In this document: positions 14,338 to 21,049 of the stretch, in pieces
How the letters are laid out: each line of letters begins with the position of its first letter
Position numbering within the stretch: position 1 is the first letter of the stretch
IMG/VR virus record: IMGVR_UViG_3300045286_000034
Location: 1 to 22,254 of that record
DNA length: 22,254 nt
Strand: one strand, 5' to 3'
DNA from: a virus
The notes under the pieces: generated by a model
The model's database searches: none
What the model saw: only the letters and a program-made list of their open reading frames with translations
Told to the model about the DNA's origin: nothing
Translations under genes and position numbers: made by a program

Positions 14338-16664
14338 TGCGGCACCAGAATCGCGCTCTTAGGCATGCGCTGCGCGGGCGAGGGGAGGAAGATCGTGCGG
14401 CACCGAAGTTCACGGAAAATCTGCCACGGATCGCGCTGCCACTCCAACATCTCGACATCCAACAGTCGGCGATTCCAAACCGCGATCAGGTAAATGCGTC
14501 CATAGAAGTAAGTGACCAAATCCGCCCTGCTTGCGATCCACGTTTCCCGCGTCGTTGGTGGGTCAAGCAACACATTCGATCCGGCGTATTGGAGTACACC
14601 GGCAGAACCGGGGACGCCATTGACCATGAACGTCGGCACATCGTTGAGATAGCCACTACTAGAAACAGAAACCTTGTGTCCTATCCCCGCAGCAAGCATG
14701 TTGGATGCCGAGCCGCGCCAAATTGAGTAGTAGGTAGCGGTTGACTGAATGAGGCAGATGTGGGAGTCCGTAGGTCCGTCACCAATTCTTAATTCAATGC
14801 CACCACCTATTCCGTTACTGCCATTGGCGGCGCACAGAATCGCGCTGTAGTTTGCCAGCGAGTAGACATCCACGTAGGCGCCAATCGTGAACGGCCCCGA
14901 CTTGAGCTTTATGGCATTGATTGCGTGGTACTGGATTTGACCAGTCGTCGAATTAGCCGCGAGGCCGCAAGGTCCACCGCTAAGTGGCATCCACCACGGA
15001 CTTGTGACCGGAGACGCATTGATGAGTGAGACGCCAAGATTCGCAGAAAAGGTCGAAGCCAATCCAACAGTCAACGGATTGGTGTTGTTAAACTCGATGG
15101 TGCGCGGTTGCCTCGTCACCCTCGACGGCAGATGCAGCGCAGGCGTAGCGAGTGCCTTGGCGCGCGGCACGCCGACACCGGGGACGTTGGGGATGAAGAT
15201 AGTGCGCGACGGACCGGGCGAGCGGAAGAGTTGCCAAGGGTTTGCAGTGAGTTCCCTCAACATCAAGTCTGAAAGCGCAACGTTCCAATCGGCATGTAGC
15301 AACAGCGTGCCGTCAAACACTTCAGATCCTGAAGTATTCCTCGCCCCATAGATCACGTTCGGTTCGGTAGGATTGGAAAATGACGCTGATGCCGTCCCGT
15401 TGCGAACCAGCCGACCATTGACGTGATCTAGCCTCACGTTCTGACCGCCAGAATAGGAAACGCTTGCACAAGCGAGCACACCTTGAGTCAGGCCAGCACC
15501 ACTCGTATTCCCCAATTCCGAAACGCCCTGAATAACAAGGCGCATCTCGCTACCGGAAACTGCCCACTGGCAGGTGAAATTCTCGCCCGAAGAAAGTGTC
15601 CCGCCGCTCGCGCCGGGAATGAATATCGCCAGCCGCGTGAACTCATTTGCGTTTGCAGGGCGCAGTGCTTTTGTCCCAACCCTGATGTAACTGCTGCCTG
15701 CGGTGTTTAGTTTCCACCCGGCCCCTATGGAAGAGCCGCCGAGCGAAACACCAGCACTGTCGTTGACAAATCCACGGCATCCGAATGACGCGAGATCGTA
15801 AAGACCTATGCCATTCGGCAATGCCACTGAAATGATGTCTTTTGTATACGGAGTTTTTGATAGTTCAATGGTGCGCGGTTGCCTCGTCACTCTCGACGGC
15901 AGACTAATGAACGGCACTGCGCTTCGCTTGACGTTCTCAAACAACGCCCACGGATTTGATTGATACTGCCGCAGGTCTACCGTGCCGGTCGAATCAACCG
16001 CGAACATGATCGGGCTGGCGTATGGGCCACCAGAGGAAAACCGCGATCCGATGTATGGCACGCCAGTTATCAATGAAGGCGACCCGCCGCCTTCTGTCTG
16101 CGTCGGCATCCGGCCATCAACCCAAATCTCATACGTCGATCCGGTCCAATGGAAAACGGCAACATGCACTCCGTTGTTGAGCGCGTAAGAAGCCTCGGTG
16201 ATCCCTCGCCGACCACCATTGAGTACGGACAGCACTTCATCTGTTAGATAACCAGTGCTACCACCGAACTGAATGCTTCCTTCGACCGCCGAACCATCGG
16301 CAATCGTCGCCAGCAATTGATTACCACTGACCGAATTGATCGGACCTAGCGAAACGGAAAACAAACACAAGACGCTGCGCCATTCGCAGGAGCCGAACGC
16401 GGTCCGCTGCGTGGGTCCAGAAGCAGTTGCCCTGAGAACTTGGAACCCATACTCATCGCTTGGAATCCAGTTAGCGCTTGGTTGCTCCTTCGATTTGCGG
16501 TCAGCGCGATAGAACCCACCATCGAGAACGTACCCGGCTTGAATGGGCAAACCAGATGTAAGGCCAACAGGTGTGTCGGGTTGCCTCTCCCAACGCGAAG
16601 AGGCGAGGATGAGTGCGCCTTGCGAGGTCGATCCATCAGGCGCGCGGGTGAAGTAGGAGCGCAT
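14334..16664 (-). CDS. Triple-LamG virion protein (tandem lectin-like modules)
   Basis: A 776-residue protein with three tandem LamG-like modules. They end at NPWALF (residue 237), NPWQLF (475) and DPWQIF (745). Modules 1 and 2 are each followed by the linker LPSRVTRQPRTIE (residues 255 and 512, exactly 257 apart). Modules 2 and 3 show clear LamG endings (GTLLLHADWNVALSDLMLRE; YGRIYLIAVWNRRLLDVEML); module 1 is less typical (YEIWVDGRMPT and VDLRQYQSNPW). There is no signal peptide or membrane segment. The ribosome binding site is weak, so translation relies on the TGATG overlap with the previous gene; it overlaps the next as ATGA. The DNA is about 50% G+C in sampled blocks, lower than head and connector genes, suggesting separate acquisition. 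The likely role is a surface-exposed adhesin or decoration on the virion; the binding target is unknown. Confidence 0.85.
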   Translation of the reverse strand: MRSYFTRAPDGSTSQGALILASSRWERQPDTPVGLTSGLPIQAGYVLDGGFYRADRKSKEQPSANWIPSDEYGFQVLRATASGPTQRTAFGSCEWRSVLCLFSVSLGPINSVSGNQLLATIADGSAVEGSIQFGGSTGYLTDEVLSVLNGGRRGITEASYALNNGVHVAVFHWTGSTYEIWVDGRMPTQTEGGGSPSLITGVPYIGSRFSSGGPYASPIMFAVDSTGTVDLRQYQSNPWALFENVKRSAVPFISLPSRVTRQPRTIELSKTPYTKDIISVALPNGIGLYDLASFGCRGFVNDSAGVSLGGSSIGAGWKLNTAGSSYIRVGTKALRPANANEFTRLAIFIPGASGGTLSSGENFTCQWAVSGSEMRLVIQGVSELGNTSGAGLTQGVLACASVSYSGGQNVRLDHVNGRLVRNGTASASFSNPTEPNVIYGARNTSGSEVFDGTLLLHADWNVALSDLMLRELTANPWQLFRSPGPSRTIFIPNVPGVGVPRAKALATPALHLPSRVTRQPRTIEFNNTNPLTVGLASTFSANLGVSLINASPVTSPWWMPLSGGPCGLAANSTTGQIQYHAINAIKLKSGPFTIGAYVDVYSLANYSAILCAANGSNGIGGGIELRIGDGPTDSHICLIQSTATYYSIWRGSASNMLAAGIGHKVSVSSSGYLNDVPTFMVNGVPGSAGVLQYAGSNVLLDPPTTRETWIASRADLVTYFYGRIYLIAVWNRRLLDVEMLEWQRDPWQIFRELRCRTIFLPSPAQRMPKSAILVPQ
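15097..15132. repeat. 36-base direct repeat, copy 2 (LamG linker)
   Basis: This is the second copy of the linker repeat, between LamG modules 2 and 3. The surrounding LamG modules have diverged far more than this linker. That implies recent duplication, gene conversion or selection acting specifically on the linker. Confidence 0.9.
15868..15903. repeat. 36-base direct repeat, copy 1 (LamG linker)
   Basis: This is the first copy, in transcription order, of a 36-base direct repeat encoding the LPSRVTRQPRTI linker between LamG modules 1 and 2. It matches the copy at 15097-15132 at 35 of 36 positions; one C/T difference is silent. The copies are 771 bases apart, an exact multiple of three. Confidence 0.9.
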
Positions 16665-17329
16665 CAGATTGGCTCACTCGCGTAAACGGCCCAAGGGTTC
16701 ATCGCATAATCAAAGTGCTCTCTGGCGGATAGCGCGCGACGAAACAGCGCCGCGAAGTAAGCCACTTCTGCGGAAACACCCGTGGTCAAGACACTGAAAT
16801 CCACGTTGGCATTGTTGACGGCACCCACGCTGAAAGGACTGTCAAACTGCTTGCCGTTCACGTAGAAAGTCAGCAGCGATCCTGTGTTGGTGAACCCCAC
16901 CACCATGATCTGACTGTCTCCGTATGAAGTGCCGTCCCAAATTGAAGTGGTCGTTTGGTAGTCGGCAATCCCACCATGAGTGAAACGCAGATACCCATAA
17001 TTCGCCTCTTGAAACGCCAACCCAACACCGGCAGAAAACTGGTAGAAAAAATTGAAGTTGCCACCGTAAGGAATGATGTTGGTCAGGAACACTCCTGACA
17101 ATGGAAGTTTCAGGACGGGGAGCGCCGGGTAGATTATGTTGTTACCAGTAACGGGGATGACACTTCCAAGTCCCCATTTGGTCGCGCGAGTGCCGAGCGT
17201 GTAAGAACCCGCCGCGCCGCGCACCAACTCTCGATTCCGCACGCAGTCGAAAAGGAACAGCAAATCATTCCTCGGGCGAGCAGGACCACTCGGTTGCCTT
17301 CTAACCGCCCCCGGCAACTGAACCAGCAC
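16664..17329 (-). CDS. LamG/concanavalin-like domain protein, single module
   Basis: A 221-residue protein made of one LamG-like (concanavalin A-like) beta-sandwich, a fold that usually binds carbohydrate or protein ligands. The N-terminus holds the linker LPGAVRRQPSG, a diverged copy of LPSRVTRQPR found twice in the next gene. Visible LamG hallmarks are the strand pattern QIMVVGFTNTGSLLTFYVNG followed by KQF, and the closing FAALFRRALSAREHFDYAMN, ending in NPWAVY near the C-terminus. That NPW[AQ][LV][FY] end motif is shared with all the LamG modules downstream. The start is GTG with a consensus Shine-Dalgarno. Its stop overlaps the next start as TGATG, so the LamG genes are translationally coupled. 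G+C is low here (26 of 60 in the block at 17041). The protein is probably virion-attached; the target is unknown. Confidence 0.82.
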   Translation of the reverse strand: MLVQLPGAVRRQPSGPARPRNDLLFLFDCVRNRELVRGAAGSYTLGTRATKWGLGSVIPVTGNNIIYPALPVLKLPLSGVFLTNIIPYGGNFNFFYQFSAGVGLAFQEANYGYLRFTHGGIADYQTTTSIWDGTSYGDSQIMVVGFTNTGSLLTFYVNGKQFDSPFSVGAVNNANVDFSVLTTGVSAEVAYFAALFRRALSAREHFDYAMNPWAVYASEPI

Positions 17330-17334
17330 GACAA

Positions 17335-17340
17335 CCTCCT
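17335..17340 (-). promoter_or_regulatory. Consensus Shine-Dalgarno AGGAGG deciding a GTG start
   Basis: The minus strand reads TAGGAGGTTGTCGTG. A full AGGAGG sits 5 bases before the GTG of the first LamG gene, and the upstream gene's TAG stop supplies its first two bases. This is the strongest ribosome binding site I noticed in the window. It justifies the GTG start and implies efficient re-initiation. Confidence 0.85.
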
Positions 17341-17818
17341 ACGCTGCGGGCGCGTAGGTGAACGGCTTGATCTTGACCGTGATCGGCGTGGCCGAGTAGA
17401 CGAGTGATTGCGCGGTCGAGTTCTTGATGAGGAACTTGGCTTTCTGCACGCCTTCGAGCGAGATCACAATCGAGCGCGATCCGGCCGCCGTCACGTCTTC
17501 CATCACGAACGATCCGAAGAACTTTGTGCCGCCTGGTACGTCGCTCGTGCCAGCCGCCACTGGCGACTCGGCCGCACCGTCTGCGCCCTGAGTGATATAG
17601 CCGTAAAGATCAATGGTTGATCCTGCGGCTGGCGCCACGCTCCACGCGGTCGGCCACGTCAACGTGGCGAGGCCGTACGGGTAAAGGTTCACGGAGTTGT
17701 CGAGTTCCGCAACGGTCGTGCTGCCTCCGTCGTAGGTGTTCGATCCCGATGTGAGCGTTGCCGCGTGCGAAATGACCGTGGTCAAACTGCCGAATTTCAT
17801 TGCCGCTTCGTTGCTCAT
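17339..17818 (-). CDS. Putative small beta-rich virion protein
   Basis: A 159-residue Ser/Thr/Gly/Ala-rich protein with no cysteine and a beta-strand-like pattern. It has an N-terminal GSLTTVISHAATLTSG, then VAELDNSVNLYPYGLATLTW, an exposed loop (SIDLYGYITQGADGAAESPV), and a C-terminal SIVISLEGVQKAKFLIKNST with ITVKIKPFTYAPAA. The arrangement (LDN..NLY..., ...TIDLY.Y...DG..Y/E, ..FG......) resembles small phage proteins that often precede LamG-domain proteins, and suggests a jelly-roll or beta-sandwich subunit; this is pattern memory, not a search. The ATG has AGGAG six bases upstream, and the previous gene's TAG stop is embedded in that AGGAG (TAGGAG). Its own TAG is again embedded in the next Shine-Dalgarno, giving two successive stop-in-SD junctions. 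G+C is about 57-63% in the blocks I counted, unlike the next gene. Confidence 0.75.
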   Translation of the reverse strand: MSNEAAMKFGSLTTVISHAATLTSGSNTYDGGSTTVAELDNSVNLYPYGLATLTWPTAWSVAPAAGSTIDLYGYITQGADGAAESPVAAGTSDVPGGTKFFGSFVMEDVTAAGSRSIVISLEGVQKAKFLIKNSTAQSLVYSATPITVKIKPFTYAPAA

Positions 17819-17827
17819 CGCCCACTC

Positions 17828-18316
17828 CTAGAAACGGTTGAGTGCGTTGCTGACTTCATCCTCAGTGACCAACGCACTGAAGTCGCGTTTCTTGGCGGTG
17901 ACGGTGCCGGTGGTTGCGTCGGTGCCAAGGCCAATGATGACCTGTGCGTTGGTCATGTTGACCAACGCGGCCTGAAGGATCGCCTCGGCGTCGCTGCCGC
18001 CAGTGGCGTTGCCCCAAACGTCCGTGACCCACTTGCGGACCTTGGCCCGGCTGAAGTCGCGCGGGAACCGCATAAACGCCTGATTCCATGAATCGCGCTT
18101 TCCGGCGCTCAGAGTATCGAAGGCTACCCAATTGGTCGCCTCATCAGAGTCTTGCGCCGCCATGCTTTCGTTCCACGCCTTGATCGGCCCCGGCGCGCTC
18201 TGGTTGCACCAGACCGTGATGGCGGCGCGATTGCCGATGGCAAGTGCGGCCACGACGGTACTGTCCGCTGAGGCACGTATCCCGGCCGCGAGCGCTTGCT
18301 TTTGTGCGTCGTTCAT
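17828..18316 (-). CDS. Conserved small phage protein of unknown function
   Basis: A 162-residue protein. The N-terminus is Ala-rich and helical (MNDAQKQALAAGIRASAD). A tryptophan-rich centre follows: TVWCNQSAPGPIKAWNESM, then TNWVAFDTLSAGKRDSWNQA, then RDFSRAKVRKWVTDVWG. The C-terminus has IGLGTDATTGTVTAKKRDFS and DEVSNALNRF. From memory, the order V[FW]...S.P...W....W...D.LT.GK...W, P.D.S.A.IR.....W, TGT, D[ED]V..ALN recurs in small unnamed proteins of Gram-negative phages near capsid and LamG-protein genes, so I am confident it is a real phage family but not of its role. The start overlaps the previous stop as TAATG and has AAGGA about 7 bases upstream. Its own TAG stop lies inside the Shine-Dalgarno of the next gene. 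Confidence 0.78.
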   Translation of the reverse strand: MNDAQKQALAAGIRASADSTVVAALAIGNRAAITVWCNQSAPGPIKAWNESMAAQDSDEATNWVAFDTLSAGKRDSWNQAFMRFPRDFSRAKVRKWVTDVWGNATGGSDAEAILQAALVNMTNAQVIIGLGTDATTGTVTAKKRDFSALVTEDEVSNALNRF

Positions 18317-18627
18317 TACCTTGTCCTTTCAAATTTCACCGGATGATTCCGCGCCTCATACTCGGCGGTTTCCTTGATTACCCGCAGTCCGCACTTGGCG
18401 CACTTCGTTTCGAGTTCAACGATGCGGCTCGCCCATTGCTGGTTGACCCTCGCCAGCGCAACTCGCTCACGGTGCTCGAGTGCGAACGCGTGAAGATCCG
18501 CGGGCAGCGATGCGATGAAGTGTTCCAGTTCCTTTATCTTGTCCGACAGCACTCCGTTGCGCTGCCTGAGCCGGTTGACTTCATCGCACAGCGCAACCCG
18601 TGTCCATCGGGCAAGATTCTCGGACAC
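18316..18627 (-). CDS. Small coiled-coil protein with one CxxC motif, unknown function
   Basis: A 103-residue, highly charged, probably all-helical protein starting with GTG one base after the upstream stop. Residues about 15-40 (DEVNRLRQRNGVLSDKIKEL) and 50-75 (EHRERVALARVNQQWASRIV) form two heptad-like helices. A single ETKCAKCGLRV motif near residues 73-83 could make half of a zinc knuckle; a dimer could supply four Cys ligands. I do not recognise a named family. The ribosome binding site is weak (GAG about 12 bases upstream), so translation probably depends on coupling to the gene before it. The stop overlaps the next gene as TAATG. Small helical proteins at this position can be packaging or assembly helpers, but nothing in the sequence proves that. 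Confidence 0.7.
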   Translation of the reverse strand: MSENLARWTRVALCDEVNRLRQRNGVLSDKIKELEHFIASLPADLHAFALEHRERVALARVNQQWASRIVELETKCAKCGLRVIKETAEYEARNHPVKFERTR

Positions 18628-18628
18628 A

Positions 18629-18982
18629 CTATTTTTTCTCGACCTTAATGATGTGACTGTCGAGCCACTTCGTCCCTGCGTGCAGCACTGAGTTGACCGC
18701 GCCCCACTTCATTCCAGGTGTCACGATCGTCGGCTCGCTGTTCCATGTCCACTCGATCGAGTAGGCGCCGCCCTTGTCCTGGTGCTTGGCCGCCATGTCG
18801 AGCGTTTTCATGCCCGACACCTTCAGGTCTTGCGCTTGGGCATCGGTGACGTTGTGCAGCACGGTCGTCTGTTCCAGTTTCACGGCGTCGCCGACCTTGA
18901 CAACCATCTTGGCGGTGACATCCGCGGCGCTCGCGAACGCGGTCGCGAACAGCAGTGCAATGAAAAGCATGATTGATTTCAT
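18629..18982 (-). CDS. Small exported protein with Sec signal peptide
   Basis: A 117-residue protein with a textbook signal peptide: Lys2, a hydrophobic core (IMLFIALLFATAFA) and an AxA-type cleavage site (ASA|ADV) around residues 19-20. The mature part of about 98 residues looks beta-rich (VTAKMVVKVGDAVKLEQTTV; YSIEWTWNSEPTIV) and has no cysteine. I do not recognise the family. ATG 18982 has GAGG 5 bases upstream (GAGGATCAG-ATG). An export signal inside a block of virion genes is unusual, because structural proteins assemble in the cytoplasm. It may be a moron-like cargo gene acting in the periplasm of the infected cell or lysogen, for example by altering an envelope receptor; that role is inference. 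Its stop is one base before the next start, and six consecutive A residues precede the stop. Confidence 0.8.
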   Translation of the reverse strand: MKSIMLFIALLFATAFASAADVTAKMVVKVGDAVKLEQTTVLHNVTDAQAQDLKVSGMKTLDMAAKHQDKGGAYSIEWTWNSEPTIVTPGMKWGAVNSVLHAGTKWLDSHIIKVEKK

Positions 18983-19007
18983 CTGATCCTCGGGTTGTGG
19001 AGTGATT

Positions 19008-19032
19008 GCGGCGACCGTCAGTGCATCGCCGC
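19008..19032 (-). other. Short GC-rich inverted repeat before the secreted-protein gene
   Basis: In the 58-base gap after the previous stop, GCGGCGA pairs perfectly with TCGCCGC around an 11-base loop. No U-run follows on the minus strand, so termination is unlikely. It may only reflect base composition. Confidence 0.3.
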
Positions 19033-19040
19033 CATCACGG

Positions 19041-19661
19041 TTAGCCTACGTCGATCGAGACGGAGACGGTCACGAGCAACTGGTCGCCCACGCTCGAAAT
19101 CGTCTTGTCGCCGCTGAATAGCGCCGCGGAGTACAGCGGTGCCGTGGTCGACAGCCTGGTCGCGCCGCCTGCAATGAACGCGCCCTTGACCGTGCCGGTG
19201 CCGCTGAACGTGAAGTCGACGGTGCCGGTGCGCGCCAGCACGACCGGGTCGGCCGTGGTGGGCGTGCCCCAGTTTCCCGACAGCGCGCCCCTGTTGGTGC
19301 CCGATGGCGTGCTGTAGTTCGGTGCGTACGTCGCCGAGCATTCGGCCCAACTGTTTCCCACACCAGACAGGTTCGCTGCGGTGTCGGCCGATGTCGGTCC
19401 GGATGTGTAGCTCGCGCCCGAGATCAGGCCGAGATAGTTGGCGGCGGTGTAGGCCGACCCCTTGAAATACTGGGTCAGCAGATCCTTGCCGCCTTCGATC
19501 GTGACAAGGTTCTCGGCGTAGAACTCGTCGATTACCTCGCCATGATGGATGTGAACGCAGTCGAAGCGGAACCGAGGAGCGTGGCGGCGGAAGTCGACCC
19601 CGCCGCTGCGAATCAGTTTCGCAAGGAGTGCATCGGTCATGGAACCCAAACTCTTGAACAT
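19041..19661 (-). CDS. Putative virion structural protein (small beta-rich phage protein)
   Basis: A 206-residue protein directly downstream of the capsid gene. A short polar N-terminus (MFKSLGSMTDALLAKLIRSG) leads to FYAENLVTIEGGKDLLTQYF, then a Gly/Ser/Thr-rich beta region with LGLISGASYTSGPTSADTAA, a tryptophan segment (SWAECSATYAP), GTVDFTFSGTGTVKGAFIAG and a closing ALFSGDKTISSVGDQLLVTV. I recognise this pattern (EG...L..YF..., Y.GLISG..., GT.KG.F..., LFS....V..GD.L.V) from small unnamed proteins beside capsid genes in many tailed phages, but I know no proven function. ATG 19661 is preferred because AGAGG lies 7 bases upstream. An in-frame ATG at 19721 would add 20 residues but has no ribosome binding site and would cover the hairpin. 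Decoration or head-fibre subunit is a guess from position. Confidence 0.75.
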   Translation of the reverse strand: MFKSLGSMTDALLAKLIRSGGVDFRRHAPRFRFDCVHIHHGEVIDEFYAENLVTIEGGKDLLTQYFKGSAYTAANYLGLISGASYTSGPTSADTAANLSGVGNSWAECSATYAPNYSTPSGTNRGALSGNWGTPTTADPVVLARTGTVDFTFSGTGTVKGAFIAGGATRLSTTAPLYSAALFSGDKTISSVGDQLLVTVSVSIDVG

Positions 19662-19693
19662 GCTTTTTCCTCTCGTCGTTGAGTTGTCGGACG

Positions 19694-19719
19694 GATCGTC
19701 GCCGATCCGGCCGACGATC
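19694..19719 (-). other. Inverted repeat after the capsid gene
   Basis: A 26-base inverted repeat lies in the 67-base gap between the capsid stop and the next start. On the minus strand GATCGTCG pairs perfectly with CGACGATC around a 10-base loop. Alternatively, 7 bp plus GCC/GGC form with one bulged base. No U-run follows, so it is not a standard intrinsic terminator. It could protect or process the abundant capsid mRNA; that is inference. Confidence 0.5.
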
Positions 19720-19728
19720 ACTCACTGG

Positions 19729-21015
19729 TTAGGCGTTGGTGACCTTGATGCACTTGAGGGCGTTTTTGTTCAGGATGATTCCACCCTCACGACGACGGAT
19801 GTAGAACTTCACGAAGCCGATGTTCGTGACGTTGTCACGCGTCACACGCAGGCCGACGCGGTCGGCGAGCACATAGCCGCGGCGGAAGTCACCGAACAGG
19901 ATCGGGTACTTGTTGTTGCCGGGGTCGTCCATCTGTTCCCAGATGGAGATCGGCTTGCCAAGCAGCATATCGGGCTGGCCGACGATGAGGCTCGGTTGCC
20001 AGAGGTACTGAAGATCCTGATCCTTGAGCTTGCGCAGTGCGCCGGCCGTGACGGAGTTGAACGCCCACGTCCCGTTGCCGCGATAGCGCGAGTTCACGCG
20101 GTACTGCAGATCGATCACCGAATCCGGCAGGATCGCATTGGTCGCGCTGACGTTGGCGATGAACTCGATCTCGTCCGCATCGCGCGTACCGGCAGCGTCC
20201 GTCTCGTTGGTCGGCGCGCTGTTGAAGATGCCGGTGGGCTTCGACGTTCCGTTGCCCGTAAGGACGGCCGTGGCTTCCGCAATCGCGAATTCCTCGGCGA
20301 CCGCTTCCGACAACCACGCTTCGACATCGAAAAAGATGTCGTCGAGCGACCATTCGGACGCCTGCGGGTACGCATACAGTTCGCCGAAGGTCGGAGCGAT
20401 CTCAACCAGCGACGGCGATGCCGTACCCGGCCGAGCATCCGACTCACCGACCCACCCGCTCGTGGCCGTATTCACGCTGACCAGTTCCTTGTAGTCAGCC
20501 GTTCCGGAGCGGACCACCTTCACCAGCGAGCGAACGGGCGAGAACTTGAGTTCCAGTTTCTCGATCGCCGTGCTGATCTGCTCGGGCACCGCGTAGCCGC
20601 CAGCACCGGGCGTGCCGACCGTGACATCCGCCTTGAACTCGGGGCGACGCATGAGATCTTGCATCTTGCGTTCGTCGTCCGCCGATTGGCCGCGCGCACG
20701 GAACCACGAAAAGAACGCGGTCTTGTACTCGTCGCGCAGTTTTTCGATGTTCGACATCCCCTGCCCGCTGCGCTTCGATTCCAGTTCCTCGATGCGGTCG
20801 CGCTGGAACTGCACTTCGCGTTCCAGTGCATCGCGTTTGGTGACCGATTCCTTGATCACCGCTTCGATCGACGCGAGCTTCGTGTTCAGGTCGTTCGCGA
20901 GTGCTTCCTTGCCCTCGGCGATCGCCTTGACTCGAGCGTCGTTCGTTTTCTTGAATTCCTCGAATGCCGTGGCGGTTGCGTCAATCGCCGCCTTGATTTC
21001 TACAAAACTAGACAT
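19729..21015 (-). CDS. Major capsid protein, HK97 fold
   Basis: A 428-residue HK97-family major capsid protein, the icosahedral shell subunit. Residues about 1-85 are charged and heptad-like (EEFKKTNDARVKAIAEGKEA; ALEREVQFQRDRIEELESKR), as expected of a delta/scaffold domain removed by the upstream protease. The capsid core follows: GGYAVPEQISTAIEKLE near 139-155, GWVGESDARP near 187-196, the A-domain motif GNGTSKPTGIFN at 254-265, and a C-terminal FRRGYVLADRVGLRV.RD.. pattern. The start has AAAGGA about 7-8 bases upstream. A 34-base gap separates it from the protease, and a hairpin lies just after its stop. Its exact cleavage site cannot be read from sequence. No separate scaffold gene is present, consistent with the built-in delta domain. 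Confidence 0.95.
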   Translation of the reverse strand: MSSFVEIKAAIDATATAFEEFKKTNDARVKAIAEGKEALANDLNTKLASIEAVIKESVTKRDALEREVQFQRDRIEELESKRSGQGMSNIEKLRDEYKTAFFSWFRARGQSADDERKMQDLMRRPEFKADVTVGTPGAGGYAVPEQISTAIEKLELKFSPVRSLVKVVRSGTADYKELVSVNTATSGWVGESDARPGTASPSLVEIAPTFGELYAYPQASEWSLDDIFFDVEAWLSEAVAEEFAIAEATAVLTGNGTSKPTGIFNSAPTNETDAAGTRDADEIEFIANVSATNAILPDSVIDLQYRVNSRYRGNGTWAFNSVTAGALRKLKDQDLQYLWQPSLIVGQPDMLLGKPISIWEQMDDPGNNKYPILFGDFRRGYVLADRVGLRVTRDNVTNIGFVKFYIRRREGGIILNKNALKCIKVTNA

Positions 21016-21049
21016 GGTTCGTTCCTTTGTGGAATGCCTGTGGTCGGAA

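Noticed and set aside
18625-18640. Run of six A residues before the stop of the secreted-protein gene as a slippage site
   Set aside because: No extended conserved coding sequence would be gained by a -1 shift, and the next gene has its own GTG in the +1 register one base after the stop.
19662-19721. Upstream ATG (19721) as start of the gene after the capsid
   Set aside because: No Shine-Dalgarno precedes it, the added residues are polar and atypical, and ATG 19661 has AGAGG at good spacing.
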